Shown here piece by piece: positions 41,935 through 50,955 of a DNA stretch of 64,000 bases. Source of the stretch: Micromonospora alfalfae (lineage in GTDB: Bacteria > Actinomycetota > Actinomycetes > Mycobacteriales > Micromonosporaceae); assembly GCF_022230925.1 (NCBI RefSeq), contig NZ_JAKKFH010000004.1, forward strand, positions 124,001 through 188,000. Reading direction: 5' to 3'. Below the pieces are notes generated by a model, which was not told the DNA's origin, did not search any database, and saw only the letters and a list, made by a program, of their open reading frames with translations. Each line of letters opens with the position of its first letter. The stretch's first letter is position 1. The position numbers and the translations under genes were made by a program.

Positions 41935-42768
41935 TCAGCCCAGGACGAAGCGGGGTTCGCCGTCCGGGGGCAGGTCCAGGCGCGGGGTGACCGGCGTGGC
42001 CGCGTCTCGATCGGCCGCCGCCCGCGCCACCCCGGCCAGGTCGCCGGCCGCCGCCACCTGGGCCAGCGTGACCACTGTCGGTGGCAACATGGTCAGCTCG
42101 CCGGCCTGCGCGCGGGCCAGCGCGTCCGCCGGCCGGATCCACAGCGTGTGGTCGGCCTCGCCGGAGACGTCGCGGGTCCGCTGGCCCGCCGGCAGCAGGG
42201 CGATGAAGAAGTACGTGTCGAAGCGGCGCGGCTCGAACTCCGGAGTGATCCACCGGCTCCACGGCAGCAGCAGGTCCGACCGGAGGGTGAGCTGACGGTC
42301 AGCGAGCAGCGCCGCGAAGCCCAGCCGTCGCCCCTCCAGGTCCTGCCGGGCCGCCTCCCAGTCGTCGCCGCTGACGTCACCCACAACGGTTTCCCGGTTC
42401 GGACCGGCGAGCAGTACGCCGGCCTCCTCGAAGACCTCCCGGGCGGCGGCGCAGACCACCGCCTGCGCGGCCTGCGGGGCCACCCCGAGCCGGTCCGCCC
42501 ACTCGGTGGGGGTCGGGCCGGCCCAGTCCAGGTGCGCCTCCGAGTCGGAGCGGTCCACCCCGCCGCCGGGGAAGGCGTACATCCCGCCGAAGGTCATCGC
42601 GGCGACCCGGCGGATGACGTACACCTCGAAGTCGGTGTCGGTCGGACGCAGCAGCAGCACGGTGGCCGCGACCCGCGGCGTCGCCGGGGTGCCACCCTCG
42701 GCCTGGAACCGGCGGGCGTGCTCGACCAGGGCGGCCGGGGCGGCGAAACCGTCACTGTCGATCGTCAT
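41935..42768 (-). CDS. Nudix hydrolase
   Basis: A 277-aa Nudix-fold protein. The box is atypically spaced: the helix part AAAREVFEEAGVLL is canonical (REVFEEAG), while the leading GG lies in FGGMYAFPGGGVDR, more than 40 residues earlier. This long insertion is seen in the NUDT19-like/RM2-type group. Substrate class (CoA or nucleoside diphosphate derivatives) is not certain. A TAGGCT -10 box ends 6 nt before the ATG. It is convergent with pstB and divergent from the dehydrogenase at 43087. Confidence 0.85.
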   Translation of the reverse strand: MTIDSDGFAAPAALVEHARRFQAEGGTPATPRVAATVLLLRPTDTDFEVYVIRRVAAMTFGGMYAFPGGGVDRSDSEAHLDWAGPTPTEWADRLGVAPQAAQAVVCAAAREVFEEAGVLLAGPNRETVVGDVSGDDWEAARQDLEGRRLGFAALLADRQLTLRSDLLLPWSRWITPEFEPRRFDTYFFIALLPAGQRTRDVSGEADHTLWIRPADALARAQAGELTMLPPTVVTLAQVAAAGDLAGVARAAADRDAATPVTPRLDLPPDGEPRFVLG

Positions 42769-42827
42769 GCCGCGAGCCTAGTTCCCCGACCAGCCGGCGC
42801 CGGCTCGCCCGCATCGCCCCCACGCCG

Positions 42828-42898
42828 CCTTTGCTCTGCTTCAACCCAGGCAACAAGGATGTCCGGTCACTGTTGCGTCGGTTGAAGCAGAGCAAAGG
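42828..42898. repeat. Long inverted repeat B
   Basis: CCTTTGCTCTGCTTCAACC (42828-42846) pairs perfectly with 42880-42898, 19 bp. An inner stem GCAACA/TGTTGC (42850-42855 with 42871-42876) extends it. It lies between divergent genes, so it is not simply a shared terminator. No sequence match to repeats A and C beyond its form. Confidence 0.8.
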
Positions 42899-42950
42899 GC
42901 GTAGGTGCGGGTGGTCGCCCGGCGGAGCGCGGCTCACGGCCGGGCGAGGC

Positions 42951-43001
42951 GCGCGGCGAGGCGAGACGCGCGGCGAGGCGAGACGCGCGGCGAGGCGAGG
43001 C
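42951..43001. repeat. Three tandem 17-bp copies
   Basis: Unit GCGCGGCGAGGCGAGAC is repeated at 42951, 42968 and 42985; the last copy differs at its final bases. It lies about 85 bp upstream of the dehydrogenase start. The rest of the 42769-43086 gap holds inverted repeat B and the two divergent -10 boxes. Confidence 0.85.
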
Positions 43002-43086
43002 GGCCAGGAACGCTCCGGGTCCCGCCGGATGAACTGGCTGGCGACCGGGCAGCGGGCGGTTCACCTGGCTCGGTTAGCGTTCCGGC

Positions 43087-44055
43087 ATGACTCGTTGGGG
43101 CATCCTGGCCACCGGCCACATCGCCAGCCGTTTCGCCGAAGACCTCCGGCTGGTGCCGGACGCCGAGTTGGTGGCTGTCGGTTCCCGCGCCGTGGAGAGC
43201 GCGCGGCGCTTCGCCGACACGTACGGCGCGAAGCGCGCCTACGGCTCCTGGGTGGAGTTGGCCGCCGACCCGGAGGTGGACGCGATCTACGTGGCGACGC
43301 CACACTCCGCGCACTACGAGGCGGCGATGACCTGCCTCACCGCCGGGCGGGCGGTGCTGTTGGAGAAGCCGTTCACGCTCGACCTGGCCACCAGCACCGA
43401 GTTGGTGCAGACTGCCCGCGCGGCCGGGGTCTTCCTGATGGAGGCCATGTGGATGCGGCTGAATCCGATGATCCTGCGGGTCGTCGAGCTCATCGCGGAC
43501 GGGGCGATCGGCACCGTGACCGGCCTCCGGGCCGACTTCGGGGTGGCCGGGCCGTTCCCGCCGGAGCACCGGATGCGCAACGCGGCGCTGGGCGGGGGCG
43601 CCCTGCTCGACCTGGGGATCTACCCGATCAGCCTGGCCCACCTGCTGCTCGGGGTGCCGCAGCACATCAGGTCCTGGGCGCAGCTCGGGCCGGAGGGCAC
43701 TGACGAGAACACCGGCATGCTGTTCGGCTACGACACCGGTGCGCTGGCGACCCTGAGCTGCGGCATGGTCGGGTTGAGCGGGCAGACCGCCTCGATCACC
43801 GGCACCACGGGGCGGATCGACCTGCCGGAGCCGTTCTTCCGGCCGGGTTCGGTGACAGTGCACCGGGCCGGCGCGGAGCCGGAGACGATCGTCGCCGACG
43901 GGGCCGGCAACGGCTACCAGTACGAGGCGATCGAGGTGCAGCGCTGCCTGGCGGCCGGCCTGACCGAGAGCCCTGTGGTGCCGCATGCCACGACCCTTGA
44001 GGTGATGACACTGCTGGACACGGTCCGCGAGCAGATCGGCGTGCGCTACGTCTGA
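43087..44055 (+). CDS. Gfo/Idh/MocA-family dehydrogenase
   Basis: A 322-aa NAD(P)-dependent oxidoreductase. The Rossmann half (residues 1-120) begins WGILATGHIASRFAEDL and has the EKP motif in VLLEKPFTLD. The C-terminal half has the substrate region MRNAALGGGALLDLGIYPISLAHLL. Members oxidise sugars, inositol or trans-dihydrodiols. The neighbours do not reveal the substrate. A TAGCGT -10 box ends 6 nt before the ATG, so a leaderless mRNA is likely. Confidence 0.87.
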   Translation: MTRWGILATGHIASRFAEDLRLVPDAELVAVGSRAVESARRFADTYGAKRAYGSWVELAADPEVDAIYVATPHSAHYEAAMTCLTAGRAVLLEKPFTLDLATSTELVQTARAAGVFLMEAMWMRLNPMILRVVELIADGAIGTVTGLRADFGVAGPFPPEHRMRNAALGGGALLDLGIYPISLAHLLLGVPQHIRSWAQLGPEGTDENTGMLFGYDTGALATLSCGMVGLSGQTASITGTTGRIDLPEPFFRPGSVTVHRAGAEPETIVADGAGNGYQYEAIEVQRCLAAGLTESPVVPHATTLEVMTLLDTVREQIGVRYV

Positions 44056-44064
44056 ACGGCGAAA

Positions 44065-44101
44065 GGGCCCCCGGCCACGGTCTCGCCGTAGCCAGGGGCC
44101 C
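44065..44101. terminator. Shared terminator between convergent dehydrogenase and pit genes
   Basis: GGGCCCC-C-GGC (44065-44075) pairs with GCC-A-GGGGCCC (44091-44101), an 11-bp stem with one mismatch. It lies 9 nt after the dehydrogenase stop and 10 nt before the pit stop, so it can serve both. Confidence 0.7.
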
Positions 44102-44111
44102 GTCCGGAAAC

Positions 44112-45119
44112 TCAGCCGAAGAGCGGGCGGACCACCAGGTACGTGACGCACGCGATCAGCGCGGCGGCCGGGAACGTGATGATCCAGGCGAGCACGATGT
44201 TGCCGGCCACGTTCCAGCGGACGGCGGAGAGCCGCTTTGTCGCGCCCACACCCATGATCGCCGAGGTGATCGTGTGGGTGGTGGAGATCGGCGCCTTCAG
44301 CACCAGGGCGTTGAAGTAGAGCACCGCGCTGGCGACGGTCTCGGCGGCGAAGCCCTCCGGCGGCCCCAGATCGATGATCTTTCGTCCGAGGGTACGGATG
44401 ATCCGCCAGCCGCCGGCGTACGTGCCGAGGGCGAGCATCGTCGCCGAGGTCCAGAAGACCCAGCCCGGGATGTGCGTCTTGCTCTCCTGGAAACCACCGG
44501 TGTAGAGCGCCAGCACCACGATGCCCATGGTCTTGGCGGCGTCCTGCATGCCGTGGCCTACCGACATGGCGGCCGCCGAGGCGGTCTGCGCCCAGCGGAA
44601 GCCCCGGTTGAGCTTGCCCGGCTGCCCCTTCCGGAACAGCCACAGGATCGCCAGCATCAGCAGGTAACCGAGGGTGAGGCCGACGATCGGCGACAGCACC
44701 ATCGGCAGCAGCACCTTCTCGCCGATGTTGCCCCACTGCACGATGCCGCCGGTGGACAGCAGGGTCGCGCCGACCAGGCCGCCGAAGAGCGCGTGCGAGG
44801 ACGACGACGGCAGACCGAAGTACCAGGTGATCAGGTTCCAGGCGATCGCCCCGAGCACCCCGGCGAAGACCACCCCGAGGCTGTTCACGCCGGTGGGGAG
44901 GGTGACCAGACCGTCGCCGACGGTCTTGGCCACGCCGGCGCCGAAGTGGGCGCCGACGAAGTTGCCGACAGCGGCGAGCCCGAGGGCGATCCGAGGTGTC
45001 AGTGCCCGCGTGGAGACGCTTGTGGCGATCGCGTTGGCGGCGTCGTGGAAGCCGTTGGTGTAGTCGAACGCCAAGGCCACCGCGATCACCGCCAACACGG
45101 CGATGAGTTCAGGGGACAC
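44112..45119 (-). CDS. pit: Pit-family low-affinity phosphate permease
   Basis: A 335-aa PiT/PHO4 transporter. The two inverted signature repeats are visible: FDYTNGFHDAANAIATSVSTRAL (about residues 19-41) and GHGMQDAAKTMGIVVLAL (about 187-204). GLPSSSSHALFGGLVGA and SAIMGVGATKRLSAVRWNVAGNIV follow the family. It imports metal-phosphate by proton symport. The GTG start is 4 nt after the DUF47 gene, so the pair is one operon; DUF47 proteins regulate Pit. Confidence 0.93.
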   Translation of the reverse strand: MSPELIAVLAVIAVALAFDYTNGFHDAANAIATSVSTRALTPRIALGLAAVGNFVGAHFGAGVAKTVGDGLVTLPTGVNSLGVVFAGVLGAIAWNLITWYFGLPSSSSHALFGGLVGATLLSTGGIVQWGNIGEKVLLPMVLSPIVGLTLGYLLMLAILWLFRKGQPGKLNRGFRWAQTASAAAMSVGHGMQDAAKTMGIVVLALYTGGFQESKTHIPGWVFWTSATMLALGTYAGGWRIIRTLGRKIIDLGPPEGFAAETVASAVLYFNALVLKAPISTTHTITSAIMGVGATKRLSAVRWNVAGNIVLAWIITFPAAALIACVTYLVVRPLFG

Positions 45120-45123
45120 CGGC

Positions 45124-45750
45124 TCAGGACTCCTTGACGGCGATGGTCTCGACGGTGTTGGCCACGTGCTCGAAGGCGTCGCAGGCGGCCTCCAACTCGT
45201 CGGCGACCTCCTTCATCTTCAGCACGGTCAACGCGTCGTACTCACCGGAGAAGAGCCGGACGAGCAGCTGCCGGTTGATCCGGTCGCCCTCGTTCTCCAG
45301 CCGGTTGCACTCGATCCAGTAGTCCTCGAGATCCTTCATCGACTTGAGCCGGGGCATGGCGTCGGCGGTCAGCTTGGCCTGCTGGTCGAGCACGTTGACC
45401 ATCTCGTGCAGCTCGCGGGGGAGCGCCGGAAGCTCGGTCAGCCCGTACAGGTAGAGCAGGTCGCCGACCGCTTCCAGGTGGTCCATCACGTCGTCCAGCA
45501 GCGAGCCGAGCCGGTAGATGTCCTCCCTGTCGAACGGGGTGATGAAGGTCGAGTTGATCTTCTTGTACAGGTCGTGGGTGATCTGGTCGCTGTCGTGCTC
45601 GACCTCGGTCAGCCGCTCGCTGACGGACTGCACGTCCACGCCGGGCAGGGCCAGCTCGTTGAGCAGCGCGGTGCCCCGGACCAGGTTCTGCGCGGCCCTG
45701 GTGAAGAGCTCGTAGAAGGCGCCCTCGGTGGGGCGGAAGGAAAACTTCAC
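45124..45750 (-). CDS. DUF47 (PhoU-like) Pit accessory protein
   Basis: A 208-aa all-helical protein: FYELFTRAAQNLVRGTALLNELA, LTEVEHDSDQITHDLYKKINSTFITPFDREDIYRLGSLLDDVMDHLEA in pieces, and acidic metal-binding helices. This is the YkaA/DUF47 family, PhoU relatives encoded with Pit permeases and thought to gate them. GTG start after GAGG. The PHO boxes at 45865-45893 lie about 115 bp upstream. Confidence 0.9.
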   Translation of the reverse strand: MKFSFRPTEGAFYELFTRAAQNLVRGTALLNELALPGVDVQSVSERLTEVEHDSDQITHDLYKKINSTFITPFDREDIYRLGSLLDDVMDHLEAVGDLLYLYGLTELPALPRELHEMVNVLDQQAKLTADAMPRLKSMKDLEDYWIECNRLENEGDRINRQLLVRLFSGEYDALTVLKMKEVADELEAACDAFEHVANTVETIAVKES

Positions 45751-45864
45751 AGCACAGACCTCGTCGCGTCGGTGGAAGGGTGGCGGTGCCCGAGAGCGCC
45801 CGCTCGGTGAATGCTAGAAAACGGCAGAACCGGGAATTCGCCGGCCCACCCCTGGCCAGGCACC

Positions 45865-45893
45865 ATTCACCGGTCGTTCACCTGCCGTTCATC
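45865..45893. promoter_or_regulatory. PHO box triple upstream of the DUF47-pit operon
   Basis: ATTCACC (45865), GTTCACC (45876) and GTTCATC (45887) are spaced exactly 11 nt apart. They read on the plus strand, opposite to DUF47-pit, and overlap the last codons of PPK2. PhoP binding here could regulate DUF47-pit, probably not in the usual activating orientation. Confidence 0.65.
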
Positions 45894-46822
45894 TCGGCCG
45901 CCCCACCCGCACCCGCTCCCCCAGCCAACAGGCGCTTGCGCTCCCGCGACACGTCGAAATCGGCAGCCGGATACCCCAGTTCGAGCGTGTCGAACGTCTC
46001 ACGCAGCAGGTGGGCCACCGCCCAGTCCCGGTACCACTTGCGGTCCGCCGGCACCACGAACCAGGGCGCGGCGTCCGTGTCGCACCGGCCCAGGGCCTCT
46101 GCGTACGCGGCCTGGTAGTCGTCCCAGTGCCCTCGCGAGTCGATGTCGGAGGGGTTGTACTTCCAGTGCTTGCGCGGGTCGGTGAGCCGCTCCATCAGGC
46201 GCTTGCCCTGCTCGGCGTACGAAATGTGCAGCATCACCTTGATCAGGGTGACGCCGCCGCCCTCGGCCAGCTCCCGCTCGAACGAGTTGATCTCGTCATA
46301 GCGGGCTCGCCAGGTCGTCTCCGGCACCAGCGAGCCGACCCGGGCGATCAACACGTCCTCGTAGTGCGAACGGTTGAACATCCCCACGTACCCGGGCGGT
46401 GGCAGCTCCCGGCGAATCCGCCAGAGGAAGTCGTGCCGCAGCTCCTGGCGGGTCGGCGGCCCGAACGAGCGGATGTGCAGGCCCAGCGGGTTCATCGCGC
46501 CGGCCACCCGCTTGATCGTGCCGTCCTTGCCGCCGCAGTCCATTGCCTGGAGCACCAGCAGCACCCGGTGCGCCGGCCGTTCCGACCCGGTCTTGGCCAT
46601 CGCGAAGAGCATCTCCTGCTGCCGGCCCAACTCCTCGCCGACCAGTTCCACCTGCTCCCGCGCCCAGGTCTTACGGTGCTCGCCGCGGCCCGCGGGCTCC
46701 GGCAGGCCGGGCATGGACCGCGGATCGATCGCGCCGAGATCCACCGGCGCGGTGACGCGCAGCAGGTCCCGCACGGAACCGCCGTCCGGCGCCACGATCT
46801 GCCCTTGCTGGGGTGCGCTCAT
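45878..46822 (-). CDS. ppk2: Polyphosphate kinase 2 (PPK2 class)
   Basis: A 314-aa P-loop kinase transferring phosphate between polyphosphate and nucleotides. Walker A is MDCGGKDGTIKR (about residues 94-105), the lid/substrate motifs are RSFGPPTRQELRHDFLWRI and GYVGMFNRSHYEDVLIARV, and Walker B/catalytic region is GVTLIKVMLHISYAEQGKRL. The last 25 residues are a Gly/Ala-rich tail. The ATG at 46822 gives normal length; the frame extends far upstream without support. It sits between the phosphate operon and the ECF sigma gene. Confidence 0.92.
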   Translation of the reverse strand: MSAPQQGQIVAPDGGSVRDLLRVTAPVDLGAIDPRSMPGLPEPAGRGEHRKTWAREQVELVGEELGRQQEMLFAMAKTGSERPAHRVLLVLQAMDCGGKDGTIKRVAGAMNPLGLHIRSFGPPTRQELRHDFLWRIRRELPPPGYVGMFNRSHYEDVLIARVGSLVPETTWRARYDEINSFERELAEGGGVTLIKVMLHISYAEQGKRLMERLTDPRKHWKYNPSDIDSRGHWDDYQAAYAEALGRCDTDAAPWFVVPADRKWYRDWAVAHLLRETFDTLELGYPAADFDVSRERKRLLAGGAGAGGAAEMNGR

Positions 46823-47014
46823 GCACGGATCATCGCCCACCCACCGCCGTTCCGCCCGCCGAGAGTCACCTCCTGGACCCGACCCGCTGCCCGGCACCAC
46901 GCGGTCCCCACCCCACCGACAGCATCGGCCGGCCGGGCCGTTTCGGGGCTGCCGGCGCGGCCCCTCGGCGGGAGGATGTAGGCCGGAGACGCCGACCGGA
47001 AGGGGTGGTGGGTC

Positions 47015-47980
47015 GTGCGGGAGCTGGCGACGGAGTTCGAGGCCGAGCGGGGCCGGCTGCTCGCGGTGGCCCACCGGATGTTGGGCAGCCGCAGCGAGGC
47101 GGAGGACGCGGTGCAGGAGACCTGGCTGCGCTACGCCGGGGCGCTGGCCGACCCGGCGGCCCGCGCCGAGATCCGGGACCTGTCCGCGTGGCTGACCACC
47201 ACCTGCGCTCGGATCTGCCTGGACGTGCTCCGCTCGGCCCGGGTCCGCCGGGAGGCGTACCCGGGGCAGTGGCTGCCGGAGCCGGTGGTGAGCCAGTTGG
47301 GCGGCCGGCCGCCGGCCGACGGCTACGCGCCAGACCCGGCGGAGCGGGCGGTGCGCACCGACGAGGTCGGCACGGCGCTGCTGGTGGTGCTGGAGCGGCT
47401 CGCGCCGGAGCAACGGGTCGCTCTCGTTCTGCACGACGTGTTCGCGCTGCCGTTCGCGCAGGTCGCGGGGGTGCTCGGCACCACCGAGGTGGCGGCCCGG
47501 CAGCTCGCCTCCCGGGCCCGACGGGCGGTCACCTCGCCGGACGTACCCCGGCACACCGCCGACCCGGCCGAGCAACGCCGGGTGCTCGAGGCGTTCGTCG
47601 CCGCCACCGAGTCCGGCGAACTGGACCAACTGCTTCAGGTGCTCGCGCCGGACGTGGTCTTCGTCGGCGACTCGGGCGGGCACTTCCCGGCCGCCCGCTG
47701 GCCGGTGCTCGGCGCGGACTCCGTGGCTCGCCTCACGCTCGGCCTGTTCGGCCGGACCGGCAGGTACACCGACCGGGTGCTGGCTCGGCCGGTGCTCGTC
47801 GACGGCGTTCTCGGCCTGCAACTGGAGACGACGCACAGCGACGGGCGACCGATCCGCCTGGTCACCGCGTTCGCTGTCGACCAGGGCCGGATCACCGCGA
47901 TCTACAACCAGCTCAACCCGGAGAAGCTGACCGACCTGCCACCGCTGGCGGCGGCGGACGGCTGGCCGCCGCGCTGGTGA
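47015..47980 (+). CDS. ECF41-type RNA polymerase sigma factor (SigJ-like)
   Basis: A 321-aa ECF sigma with sigma2 (residues about 8-75, LLAVAHRMLGSRSEAEDAVQETWLRY) and sigma4 (about 115-170, LAPEQRVALVLHDVFALPFAQVAGVLGTTEVAARQLASRAR). A SnoaL-like C-terminal domain (about 185-310) is the in-cis regulator that defines ECF41. These sigma factors lack a dedicated anti-sigma; targets are often a neighbouring COE gene, but none is evident here. The GTG start is used. Confidence 0.9.
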   Translation: MRELATEFEAERGRLLAVAHRMLGSRSEAEDAVQETWLRYAGALADPAARAEIRDLSAWLTTTCARICLDVLRSARVRREAYPGQWLPEPVVSQLGGRPPADGYAPDPAERAVRTDEVGTALLVVLERLAPEQRVALVLHDVFALPFAQVAGVLGTTEVAARQLASRARRAVTSPDVPRHTADPAEQRRVLEAFVAATESGELDQLLQVLAPDVVFVGDSGGHFPAARWPVLGADSVARLTLGLFGRTGRYTDRVLARPVLVDGVLGLQLETTHSDGRPIRLVTAFAVDQGRITAIYNQLNPEKLTDLPPLAAADGWPPRW

Positions 47981-48004
47981 GCCGGCGCGGCCGGGCGTGC
48001 GGCC

Positions 48005-48511
48005 TCAGACCACCAGAGCCAACCACTTGCGGTACGCGGTGGCGAACGGCTCGGTGCCGTCGCCCAGGGCCCCCAACAGCCGCTGTGCCGCGGCTTCGGC
48101 CTCGGCAACCACGTCGTCCGGGTAGCCGAACCGGGCCCGGTGCTCGGCGAACTCGTCCTCGTCGAGCAGCTCCACCAGGCCGGTGGCCCGACGCCTGACG
48201 ACGTCCAGGTCCAGGTCGATCAGGTGGACGGTGTCGTCGGACTCCCAGTGGGCCGGGGTCGTGATGTCGCAGTAGACCTCGCTGGTGCGGGGCGGGGGGT
48301 TGAACATGCCCGTCCACCAGGCGCGGTGTGGCACCAACAGCACGAACGGGATCTTCTCCACCGACGGCCGGCCGTGGTAGACCGACTCGGTGCCCTCGGG
48401 CACGCCGAGCCAGACGCCGAGATCGTCCTCGGCGAGCCGCCGGGCCGGGTAGTCGCGGTGGGCGCTGCCGTCGTACTTGCGGTAGATCACGCGGACCATG
48501 TCGCTCGGCAT
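48005..48511 (-). CDS. DUF402 (FomD-like) protein
   Basis: A 168-aa DUF402 protein. Conserved pieces are MVRVIYRKYDGSAHRDYPAR, VWLGVPEG, PFVLLVPHRAWWTGMFN, VYCDITTP and the acidic metal site HLIDLDLDVV followed by LLDEDEFAEHR. Relatives hydrolyse nucleoside diphosphates or CMP-activated phosphonates. The ATG at 48511 is preferred because a TAGGGT -10 box ends 7 nt before it. It is convergent with the sigma factor gene and divergent from the helicase gene. Confidence 0.82.
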   Translation of the reverse strand: MPSDMVRVIYRKYDGSAHRDYPARRLAEDDLGVWLGVPEGTESVYHGRPSVEKIPFVLLVPHRAWWTGMFNPPPRTSEVYCDITTPAHWESDDTVHLIDLDLDVVRRRATGLVELLDEDEFAEHRARFGYPDDVVAEAEAAAQRLLGALGDGTEPFATAYRKWLALVV

Positions 48512-48656
48512 GATTCGCACCCTAACCGATACAGCCCAACGCGTCGTAGCGCGGCCGTAACCGGACGGGGTCGGCCGCAACGCCCGCGCCGGTCGGCATC
48601 GCGCCACGCGGCGGATGGGCGCGGTCGGTGTCGGCGGCGCCGGGTACCGTCGCACG

Positions 48657-50819
48657 GTGACTCCGCCCCGCACCGCCACCGGTTCCGCCACCCCGTCGGC
48701 CCGTGCCAAGGGCCGGCGGCGGGGTGCCCGGCCCAGTGGCACCGAGCTGCTGGCGGCGGCGGTCGGCGCGGTGCCCGGCGGCGCTGAGCGCCCCGGCCAA
48801 CTTCAGATGACCACGGCGATCGAGGAGTGCGTGGCCGGCGGCGAGCATCTGCTCGTGCAGGCGGGCACCGGGACCGGCAAGTCGCTGGCGTACCTCGCGC
48901 CGGCGCTCACTGTGGACGGCCCGGTGGTGGTCTCCACTGCCACCCTGGCGTTGCAGTCCCAACTGGTCGACCACGACCTGCCCCGGCTCGCCGACGCGGT
49001 CGAGCCGGTGCTCGGCCGTCGGCCCACCTTCGCCGTGCTCAAGGGCCGCCATCACTATCTCTGCCTCGCCCGACTGGACAACTCCACCGAGGAGGAGCCG
49101 GAGGACACCCTCTTCGACGCACCCGCGGCGCGCCCCGGCGGCGGGACGAAGTGGCTCGGTGAGGCGGGCCGGCTGGGCAAGCAGGTCGAGCGGCTGCGCG
49201 ACTGGGCCGAGAAGACCGCCACCGGCGACCGGGACGAACTGGACCCGGGCGTCGACGACCAGGCCTGGCGGCTGGTGTCGATGCCGGCCCGCGAGTGCGT
49301 CGGCGCGGCCCGTTGCCCGTTCGGGCAGGAGTGCTTCGCCGAGGCGTCGCGGGCCCGCGCCCGGGAGGCCGACATCGTGGTGACCAACCACAGCCTGCTC
49401 GCTGTCGACATGCTCGCCGACCGGCACATCGTGCCGCCGCACAAGTTGCTCATCGTCGACGAGGCGCACGAGCTGGCCGACCGGGTCTCCTCCGCCGCCC
49501 AGGCGGAGCTGGTGCCGGAGCTGATCGACCGGACCACCCGGCGGGCCCGTACGCTGCTGCGCCCGGAGACCGCCGAGGCGCTCACCGCCGCCGGCGACGC
49601 CCTGGCGGTCGGGCTGGCCGAGGCACCGGCCGGGCGGATCACCGCGGGGCTGCCGACGCCACTGCGGGAGGCGTGCACGCTGCTCGACGCGGCGACCCGC
49701 TCCGCCCTGGACGCGATCGGCGACATCAAGTCCGACGATCCCGACCCGGTCCGCAAGCAGCAGGCCAAGGCCGCCCTGGACGAGCTCTCCACCACCGCGC
49801 AGCGGCTACTGGAGGAGGGCGACCACGACGTGGCCTGGGTGGAGAAGAACGACAGCGGCAACCGCCGAGCGCTTGTGGTCGCGCCGCTGTCGGTGGCCGG
49901 CACCCTCGCCACCCACCTGTACGACGAACGCACCGTCGTGGCCACCTCGGCGACCCTGGCGCTGGGCGGCCGGTTCGACACCGTCGCCCGCGCCCTCGGG
50001 CTGGACGCGCCGCCGCCCGCCCCGCCGACCCCCGCCGCTGCCGCACTGGCCGCCCGCACCGGCCCCGGCCGGCCGGCTGCCGAGGCACCGGGCCGTCGCG
50101 TCGCCGGCGACGCCACACCGAACGCCGTCGTCCCGGCCACCGAAGGCCCAGGGTGGCGGTCACTCGACGTCGGTTCGCCGTTCGACTACGCCCGGCAGGG
50201 CATCCTGTACGTCGCCGCGCACCTCCCCCGCCCCAGCGTCTCCGGGTTGCCCGAGGCGGCCGGGGAGGAACTACTCGGGCTGGTCGAGGCGCTCGGTGGT
50301 CGTACTCTGGGGCTCTTCTCCTCCCGGCGGGCCGCGCAGCAGGCGGCGGAGCTGTTGCGCGCGCGGACCGACCTGCCGGTGTTGCTCCAGGGTGAGGAGG
50401 CGCTGCCGCTGCTGGTGCGCCGCTTCCGCGAGGAGCGCGCCAGCTGCCTGTTCGGGGTGATGTCGCTCTGGCAGGGGGTGGATGTGCCGGGCGACGCCTG
50501 CCAGCTCGTCGTCATCGACAGGCTGCCCTTCCCCCGCCCGGACGAACCGCTGGCGGCGGCCCGCGCGGCGGCAGTGGACGCGGGCGGTGGCTCCGGCTTC
50601 GCGGCGGTCAGCGTGCCGATCGCGGCGGTGCGGCTGGCGCAGGGCGTGGGCCGGCTGATCCGGGCGACCGGCGACAAGGGAGTGGTAGCGGTGCTCGACT
50701 CCCGGCTGGAGACGGCCCGAGGGTACGGGCCGTTCCTGCGCCGCTCGCTGCCCCCGTTCTGGTACACGACCCGCCCCGAGGTGGCCCGGGGCGCGCTGGA
50801 ACGCCTGGCCAAGTCCTGA
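48657..50819 (+). CDS. DinG/XPD-type ATP-dependent DNA helicase
   Basis: A 720-aa superfamily 2 Fe-S helicase. Walker A is QAGTGTGKS (68-76), the DEAH box is VDEAH (267-271), and four cysteines C136, C214, C220 and C226 match the 4Fe-4S site of DinG/XPD. Motif VI reads QGVGRLIRATGDKGVVAVLDSR. Residues about 455-500 form a Pro/Ala-rich insertion. The GTG at 48657 is chosen: TACCGT ends 6 nt before it. It unwinds DNA 5'-3' with probable repair roles. Confidence 0.92.
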   Translation: MTPPRTATGSATPSARAKGRRRGARPSGTELLAAAVGAVPGGAERPGQLQMTTAIEECVAGGEHLLVQAGTGTGKSLAYLAPALTVDGPVVVSTATLALQSQLVDHDLPRLADAVEPVLGRRPTFAVLKGRHHYLCLARLDNSTEEEPEDTLFDAPAARPGGGTKWLGEAGRLGKQVERLRDWAEKTATGDRDELDPGVDDQAWRLVSMPARECVGAARCPFGQECFAEASRARAREADIVVTNHSLLAVDMLADRHIVPPHKLLIVDEAHELADRVSSAAQAELVPELIDRTTRRARTLLRPETAEALTAAGDALAVGLAEAPAGRITAGLPTPLREACTLLDAATRSALDAIGDIKSDDPDPVRKQQAKAALDELSTTAQRLLEEGDHDVAWVEKNDSGNRRALVVAPLSVAGTLATHLYDERTVVATSATLALGGRFDTVARALGLDAPPPAPPTPAAAALAARTGPGRPAAEAPGRRVAGDATPNAVVPATEGPGWRSLDVGSPFDYARQGILYVAAHLPRPSVSGLPEAAGEELLGLVEALGGRTLGLFSSRRAAQQAAELLRARTDLPVLLQGEEALPLLVRRFREERASCLFGVMSLWQGVDVPGDACQLVVIDRLPFPRPDEPLAAARAAAVDAGGGSGFAAVSVPIAAVRLAQGVGRLIRATGDKGVVAVLDSRLETARGYGPFLRRSLPPFWYTTRPEVARGALERLAKS

Positions 50820-50874
50820 CCCGCGCCGTGCCGCACCCACACCGCGCCGCACCCGCGCCGCTCGGGCCGGCCCA

Positions 50875-50948
50875 AGATCGCGCTCAAACAAGGAAAGAGT
50901 GGTCTCCCGCGGTCGGGAGGCCACTCTTTCCTTGATCCTGCGCGATCT
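50875..50948. repeat. Long inverted repeat C (CAAGATCG family)
   Basis: Arms 50875-50909 and 50914-50948 (35 nt each, 30 matching) close on a CGGT tetraloop. Inner block AAGGAAAGAGTGG pairs perfectly with CCACTCTTTCCTT. It lies between the convergent helicase and AI-2E genes. The start CAAGATCGCGCT and the GGAA...AGTGG...CTCC pattern are shared with repeat A. Confidence 0.82.
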
Positions 50949-50955
50949 CGCGGGT

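Noticed and set aside
42951..43001. Tandem 17-bp repeats as a CRISPR array
   Set aside because: There are no unique spacers; the copies are head to tail, and no cas gene is present.
46823..47836. A PPK2 gene extended by 338 residues
   Set aside because: The extension is antisense to the ECF41 sigma gene and has no PPK features.
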